From: Tritrichomonas musculus
Taxonomy: Eukaryota; Parabasalia; Tritrichomonadida; Tritrichomonadidae
NCBI GenBank assembly: GCA_039105265.1
Contig: JAPFFF010000023.1
Location: 1,302,001 to 1,366,000, forward strand
Reading direction: 5' to 3'
DNA: 64,000 bases
A model generated the notes under the pieces. It was not told the DNA's origin. It did not search any database and saw only the letters and a list, made by a program, of their open reading frames with translations. Positions within the stretch are counted from its first letter, which is position 1, and every line of letters begins with the position of its first letter. Of the stretch, positions 28,534-36,898 are shown piece after piece. The translations under genes were made by a program, and so were the position numbers.

Positions 28534-28806
28534 ATGAGCCAAAATTTAGATTTGGGAGAGTTCAAGGAAACAGCTATCATCAAGAAGTTGAAGAAGTCCA
28601 AGAGTAACGACAACCTCAAAAATATTGATACTGCAAAAACAGAAACAAAAGAAAAACGTGGTAGAAAGAAAAAGTATGCAACAATTGAAGAAAGAAATGA
28701 AGCACGTAAGCAGCAACAAAATGCATATCGTGAAAGAAAGAAAAAAGAAGTACAAAGTATGAAAGAAAAAAAAAATGAAGTATGGAATCAAAAAGGTATT
28801 ACATGA
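28534..28806 (+). CDS. Small basic protein with AT-hook-like motif
   Basis: 90 residues from the ATG at 28534, chosen because the longer frame from 28423 is Phe/Ile-rich spacer overlapping the divergent remnant. The protein starts MSQNLDLGEFKETAIIKKLK and carries the basic core KRGRKKKYATIEERNEARKQ, followed by a Lys/Arg/Glu-rich helix. A G-R-K-K-K-Y core followed by such a helix suggests a small DNA-binding protein; similar tracts occur in proteins of large DNA elements such as Mavericks, but I cannot assign it. It is divergent from the decayed gene at 28102-28457 with only about 75 bp between, as if they shared a promoter. Confidence 0.5.
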   Translation: MSQNLDLGEFKETAIIKKLKKSKSNDNLKNIDTAKTETKEKRGRKKKYATIEERNEARKQQQNAYRERKKKEVQSMKEKKNEVWNQKGIT

Positions 28807-29117
28807 AGAATGAGGTATCACATCACAGGATGACAACTAACAGAGAGAATTGATGAAATATATAGCAAATTCATTTTTATATTCTATTTATTCTTTGATT
28901 TCCTGCTTTTTCCTTATTTTACAACCTGAAAAAAACATTTAATTTGAAACATATATTGAAAATAAATATTATTTCCTTAAAATCAATAGTCTTTTGTTTA
29001 TATATTGATATTAAAATATAAAATTTTATTTTATGGATATTTGTATTATCAATTATAATATCCATAAAATAAAATGATGATGAGTAATATAATATATTTG
29101 TGTTGTCAATTATAATA
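28807..29117. other. AT-rich spacer with a strong hairpin
   Basis: No gene was seen. A perfect 19-bp inverted repeat (29023-29041 and 29057-29075, ATTTTATTTTATGGATATT) with a 15-nt loop lies about 40 bp before the start of the block shared with unit B. Confidence 0.7.
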
Positions 29118-29299
29118 AAACATTCAAATTAAAAATTTATTTCAGAAAAATGAAAATAAAAATTTTTAAAAAATATGATATATATCTTTGCAACTGATTT
29201 TGAAATATAAAAAAATAAAATAAATATACAATGAATGCAAATAGTATAATAGATTTTTTAAAATAGAAATGGAAAATATTGAAGATATAAATCTACTGG

Positions 29300-29319
29300 A
29301 TTGGGGTTCGATTCCCAAT
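29300..29319 (+). other. tRNA T-arm/B-box-like hairpin, copy A
   Basis: The sequence contains GGTTCGATTCC (29305-29315), a perfect match to the polymerase III internal B box, within a 6-bp stem ATTGGG/CCCAAT. No D-arm, anticodon arm or matching 5' acceptor strand is found upstream, so it is not a complete tRNA. The same motif is in unit B at 38207-38217, although the bases just upstream differ there. Confidence 0.5.
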
Positions 29320-29375
29320 GTAGGTATAATTTTTATAAAAAAATAAAATAGCCCATTTTATTTTTTATTATCCTA

Positions 29376-30434
29376 ATGGAGTATTTAACAAGAATGAAAA
29401 CAATTCAAGATAATATTTTAGAATTTCTTGATGCTGAAGAAGATCAGTGTTTTTTTGACGATCTATCCAAGATATTATCTTCTCAACAAAATCAAACTGA
29501 CAAACACGAACTCAAATCAATCCTGTATTTAATATCAAAAATATCCGACAATCATCATCGAACTCCATTTTTTTTTGAAAAAATCAAAAGAATATTTAAT
29601 CTTCTTAAAAATGATATCGTCCAATTATTTTCAAATATTGAAATTTTTAATATTTTTCAAAACAACAAGCGTATTCTTTTACTTCTTATCGACGAAAACA
29701 TTATTACATTCGATCATGATATATCAACAAGAATTGACAAATACAAAAATTATTTTTATTTAGAACTCAATAAACTTAATGAAGATGTAAATCTCATCGA
29801 AATACCAGAAAATTATGAAGAAAAACGAACAAAAGGCGAAAATGATTTTTATTTTTGTGAACTTATCCGCAATGACAATGTTGAAGAATTTATAGTTAAT
29901 TATACTAGGGCAGGGCTTTCTCTTTCAAAGACAATTGAGCCATCAATATATGAAACTAATTCTTTTTTAGAAAATAAAAATCCAACATTAATTGAATATG
30001 CCGCATTTTTTGGCTCAATTCAAATATTCCGCTTTTTATTTCAAAACCAAGTTCGATTAAATCAATCATTATGGATTTATGCGATACATGGCCGAAATCC
30101 AGATATCATTCATTTTCTTGAAGAAAATAAAATTGAGCCACAAGATCAAACATTTCAAAAATGTTTGGAAGAATCAATTAAATGTCATCACAATGATTTT
30201 GCCTTGTATTTTAAAAATAATTTCATTTCGGAATCAAATGTTCAGCCAAAATACGACGAAAATGAAATTTCTTATGCATTTCATTATTATAATTTTCAAT
30301 TTATTCCAATAGAACTAAAAGAACCATTTTGCTTTTTTTATTCAATTGAATATGATCATTACAAACTTGTTGAATACTTTAAAGATATCGAAGGATTGAA
30401 TTTTAATGAAACAATAATTCAAACACATATTTAA
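29376..30434 (+). CDS. DUF3447-type protein, C-terminally short, copy A
   Basis: 352 residues. It aligns along its whole length with the first half of the 682-residue protein at 44834: both start with a helical region (YFKKMKDIEEKLLIFLD there, YLTRMKTIQDNILEFLD here), share KYELKSFLYLI/KHELKSILYLI, EIFNIFQNNKRILLLL, GENDFYFCELI, and the DUF3447 core NPTLIEYAAFFGSIQIFRFL with IYAIHGRNPDIIHFLEE. The C-terminal ankyrin repeats of the longer relative are missing, so this is a truncated or short member. Such proteins are very numerous in trichomonads; their function is not known beyond presumed protein binding. Copy B at 38278-39336 differs by one residue (Ile to Val near position 33). Confidence 0.85.
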   Translation: MEYLTRMKTIQDNILEFLDAEEDQCFFDDLSKILSSQQNQTDKHELKSILYLISKISDNHHRTPFFFEKIKRIFNLLKNDIVQLFSNIEIFNIFQNNKRILLLLIDENIITFDHDISTRIDKYKNYFYLELNKLNEDVNLIEIPENYEEKRTKGENDFYFCELIRNDNVEEFIVNYTRAGLSLSKTIEPSIYETNSFLENKNPTLIEYAAFFGSIQIFRFLFQNQVRLNQSLWIYAIHGRNPDIIHFLEENKIEPQDQTFQKCLEESIKCHHNDFALYFKNNFISESNVQPKYDENEISYAFHYYNFQFIPIELKEPFCFFYSIEYDHYKLVEYFKDIEGLNFNETIIQTHI

Positions 30435-30626
30435 ATTTAATTTGAATTTGATATTTAAATCCAATTTAAATTGATTGTTTTTTTGTGAATGAAATTTTAA
30501 ATAATTTTTTTTTAAATACAGTTTTTTATTTTTATAGTTTTAAATAACATTTCAAATTCATATAATTCAACAAAGAAATTTATAAATATTTTATTTTGAA
30601 ATACAACAGCATTGAAACTAGCATAT

Positions 30627-32021
30627 ATGAATGATTATAGTGATATTTATACATATTTATTAAATTTACCAGGAATTGAACTCTGTCGTAACTGTTTCAA
30701 AAACGCCAATCTCTTGAATTATGAAATTCCAGCATCTATGACATATATTGGAGATTATGCATTTTATAAATGCATATATTTGATTCAAATCACAATTCCA
30801 ACATCTGTAACATCACTTGGAAAACATTGTTTTGATGGGTGTGTTAGTTTGAGAAAAATAGAAATACCATCATCAGTTACATGTATAAATGATTATGCAT
30901 TTAGTCGTTGTGAAAGAATGCAAAATATAAATATTCCATCATCTGTGACATCAATTGGAAATTATGCATTTAATAAATGCTCAATTTTAGAACAAATGAT
31001 AATTCCATCATCTGTAACATCGATTGGAGATAACTTTATTTGTGAATGCGTGAATTTGAAAACAATCATAATTCCATCTTCTGTTAAAAATATCGGAAAA
31101 ATTAATTTCATAAGTTTTCTTTTTTTAAGAGAAATAAAAATTCCACCTTCGATAAATTATATTGAAGAATCTGCATTTTATGGATGTTTATCTTTAAAAC
31201 GAATCACAATTCCTCCATCAATAACAACAATTGAAGATGGTACATTTTATGGTTGTCATTCATTGAATGAAGTAAATATTCCATCATCTGTAACATCGAT
31301 TGGATTTGAAGCATTTAATGACTGCGTTTCACTTGTTGAAATAAAAATACCACCATCTGTAAGGACTATTGGATTTACAGCTTTTCATGGCTGCTTGTCT
31401 TTGAAGAGAATCATAATTCAACAAAAGGTTGAGATACTCACAAAATATCCAAAAGAAATAAAATTAGTAATTGCAGGTGATACAAATGTTGGAAAAACAT
31501 GCTTTGCAAATTATTATATTAACCGAACATATGTTGACAGAAATGATCCAACGATTGGCGCTAATTATTTAGGAAAAGAATTAAATATAGAAGGCCATAC
31601 AACAAAACTGAATATCTTCGACATTTCAGGCCAAATAGCTTATAGAACTCTATGTCCAATATTCTATAAAAATTTGCAAGGTGCATTTGTTGTGTTCGAT
31701 TTAAACGAACCAAAAACACTAAATGAAGCAAGAGAGTTTATCGAAGGCATTCGTAAATATGAAGGTCAAGTTCCATTGATTCTGATAGGAAATAAATGTG
31801 ACCTTGAACCCAAAGTCAGTAGAGAAGATATTAATGTTTTGGAAAATGATTTTAATTTAAAATATATCGAAGTTTCAGTTAAAGATGGCTACAATATTGA
31901 TGAGGCATTTGATTGCTTAATTTCGGATATAAGTAACATTATTTTTAAAGAAAAAAATCAAATGTTAAATCTTCTTAAATATGAAGATAAAAAATCAAAT
32001 ATTCAATGCTCTATTTATTAG
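30627..32021 (+). CDS. BspA-like leucine-rich repeats fused to a Rab-like GTPase, copy A
   Basis: About 464 residues from the ATG at 30627; the frame is open to 30612 but has no upstream ATG. Residues about 20-270 are BspA-type (LRR_5) repeats of 23 residues, with IPSSVTSIGDYAF-like units. Residues about 275-450 form a small GTPase: G1 GDTNVGKTC (about 284), switch-I DPTIGAN, G3 FDISGQ in place of the usual WDTAGQ, G4 NKCD and G5-like VSVKDG. The last four residues are CSIY, a possible prenylation box. The joint is continuous in both units, so it is not an assembly accident in one copy. There is no signal peptide, suggesting an internal signalling role rather than the surface role of bacterial BspA. 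Confidence 0.85.
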   Translation: MNDYSDIYTYLLNLPGIELCRNCFKNANLLNYEIPASMTYIGDYAFYKCIYLIQITIPTSVTSLGKHCFDGCVSLRKIEIPSSVTCINDYAFSRCERMQNINIPSSVTSIGNYAFNKCSILEQMIIPSSVTSIGDNFICECVNLKTIIIPSSVKNIGKINFISFLFLREIKIPPSINYIEESAFYGCLSLKRITIPPSITTIEDGTFYGCHSLNEVNIPSSVTSIGFEAFNDCVSLVEIKIPPSVRTIGFTAFHGCLSLKRIIIQQKVEILTKYPKEIKLVIAGDTNVGKTCFANYYINRTYVDRNDPTIGANYLGKELNIEGHTTKLNIFDISGQIAYRTLCPIFYKNLQGAFVVFDLNEPKTLNEAREFIEGIRKYEGQVPLILIGNKCDLEPKVSREDINVLENDFNLKYIEVSVKDGYNIDEAFDCLISDISNIIFKEKNQMLNLLKYEDKKSNIQCSIY

Positions 32022-32123
32022 CCTTTCTCTAAATAAGTTTTAGTTTTAAGTAAATTTATTTTTTTAATTTTTATCCACTTTATTAAATCGCATCGTGTTC
32101 TTACACTTTTTTCAGAATTACCA

Positions 32124-32876
32124 ATGAATATCTCAAATCAAACTGGAGATGCAATCTCCAAAAATAGTCAATTCGGATTAACTCAAATATATTTAATATT
32201 TTCTGAGTTTCTTTCAAAAAGTGAAAATCCTTCAGAAAAAATAATAAAAAAAATTCTTTTTATGTTACATTATTTTTGGTTGGACATTCTATCAGTGGTA
32301 CGATATATAAAGGAGATTCATCATTAGCTGGCATACAAATCATCACATTTGAATCTCCAACATTTCACGATACAACATAAAGTACAAAGAATTCAAAATA
32401 GAAAAAGGACATGAAATTGAAGGCATCATGCGCTATTTGAGCAAGAAAACTAATGGAAACATTAGTGATAATGGAACAATCGTAATAACTTCAAATTCAA
32501 TTTATATGAGTTCTTACCAACCGAGAAATGTTGTTGATTATGAGAATGACAATTATTATTTCTCAAATGATGAGGTAATGTTTTTGTTCAATTGACAAAT
32601 TACTCAATAAGATCACATAGCGATGGCAAAAATTGTGGTAACTTGAGGAATTGGGCAGTTGAAGCTTCAAAAGATGGAGAAAAGTGGGAAGAGATTGACA
32701 GTCATTCTTCTTTTGAAGCAAATACCACATCTACGTTTAATGTCAATCTCTATCGTTTCATTCGACTTCGTCAAACAGGATACAGCTGGTGTGATTATCC
32801 TAACTCTAATAGTTATATTCAAGGCTTTAGATTTATTGAATTCTTTGGAAAACTTCAAGAACCACAACCAAAATAA
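32124..32876 (+). pseudogene. Broken F5/8 type C (discoidin-like) gene, copy A
   Basis: The region holds fragments of one protein in different frames: an N-terminal piece from 32124, a stretch reading FLVGHSISGTIYKGDSSLAG, a piece reading EGIMRYLSKKTNGNISDNGT, and the C-terminal discoidin-like half (32592-32876) with NWAVEASKDGEKWEEIDSHS and IRLRQTGYSWCDYPNSNSY. The order is that of common trichomonad F5/8-domain proteins, but frameshifts, stops and a missing segment near 32575 break it. The same lesions occur in unit B. Confidence 0.75.
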
Positions 32877-33181
32877 AAAAATATTTTTAAATTTATTATA
32901 TTTATTAGAATTCCTATTATAGAAAAAGAAGTAGTTTCCATTTTAAGACTTTCAAATGAAAACTCAAAGATATAATTCTTAAAATGAACTCTTTGGCATT
33001 TTAATGAAAATTAATGATTGTCATAAAGATAAGGCTATTGTAACCAGTATTCAATATCTTTTTAATTTTGGTAAAACTTTTTATATACAATACGATTTTT
33101 CTATTCTCTGAAATCTCATGAACGATATAAGGTCAATATTGACCTTGGATTTTCAGGACTATTATTTGAGATCATAAATTT
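32877..33181. other. Spacer with an 18-bp perfect palindrome
   Basis: AT-rich upstream region of the caspase/legumain-like gene. AAGGTCAATATTGACCTT at 33129-33146 is a perfect palindrome ending about 35 bp before the ATG. TCATAA at 33172-33177 could be the initiator. Both are repeated in unit B. Confidence 0.6.
33129..33146. promoter_or_regulatory. Palindromic putative regulator-binding site
   Basis: AAGGTCAATATTGACCTT is an exact palindrome of 18 bp. The half-site TTGACCT also occurs as an everted pair at 20863-20880 and as a direct pair at 47087-47105, in each case upstream of a gene. The binding factor is unknown. Confidence 0.4.
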
Positions 33182-35177
33182 ATGGGATCTACGCCATCAT
33201 CAGCATCATCAACATCAACTCAATCGCCACAATTTCCTCAATTGCCAACGCAATCACAATTAACTACTCCATTAAAATCGCCAATATACAATTTTGATGA
33301 GAACCAATTTTCAACTTATGATATACTGAATTCAAAACATTATAATGAAAGAGAAAACAGACGCCTTTTTCACCAATTTGTTGATGCGTACGAAGATTTT
33401 TATGACAAGAGAGCAGAGAAAAACAGAGTTGATATTGATTTAAGCAAAAGATTGAACATAAGTATTTTAATAATTGTTGGTTCCAGTATAGATTGCATTC
33501 AATCTAGATTTACTGATGGAATATACCAAAAAAATGCTGAAGATTTAAGCACAGCGCTCCTTTTAAGGCATCTTTTCCATAATTCTTATGGCATTCCATA
33601 CAATCAAATTTTAATTACATCAACACAAGAATCAGATTTTTATGTGAAAGATACTGAAACAGAATTGATTTCACAACCAAACACAATATTCAAGGGAGTT
33701 AATGACAGCTTTTTAGAAAAAACAGAATTTCATTTCACAAATAAAAATGAAACAGAATTTATGCTTCATCAAAAAATAAACATTGCACAAGTCGGTGATC
33801 AACAATATAAATTTTTCATGAAAGAAAGTTTAGCAAGCGTTATAATGCCATTTAATATTAATATCATCAAAAAAGAACTCACAACAAATGAAAATTCTGA
33901 TCTTTTAGTTTTTTTTCTTAGACCATCAGTTTGCTGGCTGTTTTTGTGAACATCTTCCATATCAATTCTTTATTGAAAGGCTACTTGGAATCAATTGCAA
34001 GTATTTATACGTATTTAATGATTCTTGTGGAAGTGGTTCATTGATCAAACTCATCAAAATTTCCAAAATTTTTCAAAGAATTTTCCCAAACATTAACAAT
34101 CCTACTCTTGAATCAGCCTTGTTTTGCTTTTTAGCTCGTCTAAATAAAGTTTATCCTGCTGGTGTCAAAGATGCTATTGAAAGCAAACTTGAAGAAATCA
34201 ATTCATATGAATGCAGTAGCAAAATAAAAGAAGAAATGATAACAAGACTAAGCCAAATAAATGAATCAAGCTATCAGCAAATTTCAGATTTTGTTCTTAA
34301 TTTTGATGTGGAGTTTAAATCAGTTGGATGTGTTCCTCAACATTTTTTACAATTTGCTCAAAAAGCAACAATATTTACATCGTCATTATATAATGAAAAA
34401 TCACTCACTTTGCCTGGAAGAAAAATCAATATTTCAATTTTGAATTCATCCAGAATTAGAGTGTTTGGCAGCATTTTCAGTTCTATTTTGATAGAAGCAT
34501 TTTTCCACACAAAAAAAGAACACATACCTCACTCACTCAGAAATTTCTGCCAATTCATAAGTGAGAAACTTATTTCATACAAAAAAAAGTTTATGGATAT
34601 AGTAATTGTGCAAAATGCATACGTTAATGAAATGGTAGAGAATAAATCACTTCCTGATAAAAAAGCAATAAATTTGTTCTTTAGTTCCAATTTAATAAGC
34701 GATGATCTTTTCTATCATGGAAAAGATACTTGGCCAAACTTTAGCTCAATCATGATAGATAATAATCATTGGAATGTCGATGTATCTACAGTTGATCAGA
34801 ATGAATATCAGAATGTTTTCTTTTGTATGTTTAAAATGAATAATTTGCAAGGTTCAATTTATAATCCAAATAATTTTGGGCCTACAAAAGGAAAATTTAA
34901 TATGGATAAATTCATTGATGACTTTGAGTTTTCAGTTAATTCATTGATTAAAAGCAAGCATTTAAGTGAGAAGTTTGTGATTGATAACTCAAAATTAAAA
35001 GATCAACTAATCGACCTTAATTGCTCAGGATATGGACAATTTATAAGTTTAATCAGACCCGTGATCAACTGTTACAACTGGCCTGCAATACAACTTCTAA
35101 AAGAGCCAATTTCTAATTTCTTCTGTGAGAATCCAAATAATGATGAAACGTATGCCAATATTTTTTCAGACGCCTTT
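33182..35177 (+). pseudogene. Caspase/legumain-like (clan CD) protein gene with poly-T frameshift, copy A
   Basis: The first frame (33182-33949) encodes a Ser/Thr/Pro/Gln-rich start and a Rossmann-like strand NISILIIVGSSIDCI. At a run of eight T (about 33909-33916) the frame must shift to continue: the other frame then reads LDHQFAGCF and, further on, VFNDSCGSGSL, before about 375 more open residues. These two motifs resemble the catalytic His and Cys strands of clan CD peptidases, where D-H-G and A-C-x-S-G-S are usual; the Gly after His is Gln here. With seven T the frame would be continuous. The same eight-T run is present in unit B. The gene is truncated at its 3' end by the duplication junction. 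It could be a pseudogene or use frameshifting. Confidence 0.65.
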
Positions 35178-35180
35178 AAA
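35178..35180. other. Junction of the tandem duplication
   Basis: Sequence left of this AAA matches unit B up to 44084, and sequence right of it matches the U-box gene from 23187 onward. The three-base overlap shared by both parents marks the novel joint made by the duplication. Confidence 0.85.
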
Positions 35181-35386
35181 GAAAAAATATTCGTCCTTCA
35201 TCTCCTGTTGAAAATGATGATGTTCGAAGAAATGATACAAAGTCAAAGCAAATTCAAAAGTTATCAGACGATGAAGATGAAAGTAGCAGTGATGATGACA
35301 GAAAAATAGAAACGAATTTGAAATATAAAAGAAAACAAACAATGAGACAAATCCACTCAAGAAAAAAAAGATCAAAAGAAGATTAA
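35181..35386 (+). pseudogene. 3' fragment of the U-box/VWA gene
   Basis: This piece copies the last 206 bp of the gene ending at 23392, including its stop codon, with a few substitutions. It has no promoter or start of its own. The upstream caspase-like frame runs into it out of frame and stops at 35309, creating a chimeric tail. Confidence 0.88.
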
Positions 35387-35568
35387 AATTATAATGAATT
35401 ATTTTTGAGTTTGTTTTTAATAAAAGATGAATTATTTTTTATAAATCACGATGATACATATTTTTTATTTTTTTCTTGAGTAGAAAAAAATTGATATTGG
35501 TGTACTAATCTGCTTTTTATATTCAATTGGCGTTGCCTTTGAATCATTTTTACACATAGAATTTTTCA

Positions 35569-35940
35569 TTAATTATAATAAAATATAATTTGCTTTTTTG
35601 TTTTTTCACTTTTGCTTTGTTTGTTCCAATACTTTATGCAACACTGCATGACATCCATGAGAATTGGAAAAAATCTTTCATTTGATTTCAGATTTTTGAT
35701 GCTGCATTCTATTTTGGTCTCTTTTATCCAGTCCAACTCTCTTATCCAATCCATAAAATAATTCCAATTCCAATATGTCGAATTCCAGTCAGAGTCTATC
35801 TCAACATATTTAAACGATTTACCTAAATCTTCAAAAGCTTCTTCTTCTTTTCCCCACTTTGATGCATCAATTTTAACTATAAATGAATCTTGCGAAAATA
35901 AATCATCCGTAATTTCAGATTTCTCAATGATTTGGCTCAT
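35569..35940 (-). CDS. Barstar-like small protein, copy B
   Basis: The 123-residue protein is identical to the one at 23575-23946, with the same barstar-like layout (NWNYFMDWIRELDWI motif, final helix ending near KYWNKQ). This copy keeps its native upstream DNA because the TTAA site at 35942-35945 is empty. Identity of the protein in both copies is consistent with recent duplication and possibly selection. Function as an RNase inhibitor is inferred only from motif order. Confidence 0.6.
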   Translation of the reverse strand: MSQIIEKSEITDDLFSQDSFIVKIDASKWGKEEEAFEDLGKSFKYVEIDSDWNSTYWNWNYFMDWIRELDWIKETKIECSIKNLKSNERFFPILMDVMQCCIKYWNKQSKSEKTKKQIIFYYN

Positions 35941-36074
35941 TTTAATAAAAGTTATTTAGTTTTTTCCTCTCAATTTTTTGAAAAAAACGAAATAACTTTT
36001 TGAATTGTTATTAGTACTTTCAATAGATCCATAGCATTTCATTAGATCCCGAGCAAGGTCAATCTAGTATAAAT

Positions 36075-36744
36075 AGAGGTGCGAGAGCTGAAAACATATT
36101 TCAGATTTTTTTAATATTTTAAAAATAAATATATATTTATGCTTAAAATAAAATTACAAAATATTAATGGATTATTTTTGGATGGGAAAAAAATATGAAT
36201 GTTTTAAAAAATTGAGAATAAGTTAATTCAAAATATAATAAAAATTCAATTTATTTTTGGTCATATTATTTTAGTAACCTTAGAATTATCTCATTTTGTT
36301 CTTCGCCAAAAATTTAGGCGTCAAATTTTAACCTAATATTTTATATATGTATAAAATATAAATGAATATGTTAAAACTGTTATATCATTGATGTATGACG
36401 ATATTTTCCATTTTAATAGCATTTCTTTTCATTTTCTGCTCTGCACAATAACTTGTTTATTAAATTTATAAGTAAAGACTAATAACCATTTATTGTTATA
36501 ATTATTTCTACGATTAATAAATTGATTCATAAATCATGCTTTTGTTAAATTGATTTTTTTATGTTTTTTGATGAAGTAAAAAACTTTTGTTTTTAATATT
36601 TTATGATGATAAATGATTATATTTTTAAAATAATACTTATATATATATAAATAATTTTGGAATTGTTTTGGAAATATATTTGTTATTTATGGAGATAAAT
36701 ATAAATTAAATTATTAAAAATACGTTATTTTAGCTCTCGCATTC
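36075..36744. mobile_element. Possible MITE between shared blocks in unit B
   Basis: This 670-bp segment has no counterpart in unit A. It has short inverted ends, TGCGAGAGCTGAAAA at 36080-36094 and the inverse TTTTAGCTCTCGCA at 36728-36741. It is otherwise non-coding AT-rich DNA. No target-site duplication could be assigned, because unit A has different DNA (27896-29117) at the same place. Confidence 0.45.
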
Positions 36745-36898
36745 AAACATTCAAATTAAAAATTTATTTCAGAAAAATGAAAATAAAAATTTTTAAAAAA
36801 TATGATATATATCTTTGCAACTGACTTTGAAATATAAAAAAATAAAATAAATATACAATGAATGCAAATAGTATAATAGATTTTTTAAAATAGAAATG

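Larger units (their letters stand above)
23187..35180. repeat. Tandem segmental duplication, unit A
   Basis: This unit starts inside the U-box gene and runs to the caspase/legumain-like pseudogene. It shares near-identical blocks with unit B: 23187-23951 plus 27784-27895 match 35181-36074, and 29118-35180 matches 36745-44084. Only scattered substitutions, a small deletion near 27840 and a two-base length change in a poly-T run were noticed. Unit A differs by the transposon at 23952-27783 and by the segment 27896-29117, which unit B lacks. Its right end is fused to the start of unit B at a shared AAA. Confidence 0.93.

Noticed and set aside
29300-29319. Complete tRNA gene
   Set aside because: Only a T-arm/B-box can be found; no anticodon arm, D-arm or pairing acceptor strand exists upstream in either copy.
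30434-30627. Possible joining of the DUF3447 and LRR-GTPase frames into one gene
   Set aside because: The roughly 190-bp gap has several stops in all frames in both units and no intron consensus was seen.
34041-35309. Independent 422-residue gene
   Set aside because: Its first codons lie inside the caspase-like gene after the T-run shift and its end is a junction artefact, so it is treated as part of that pseudogene.
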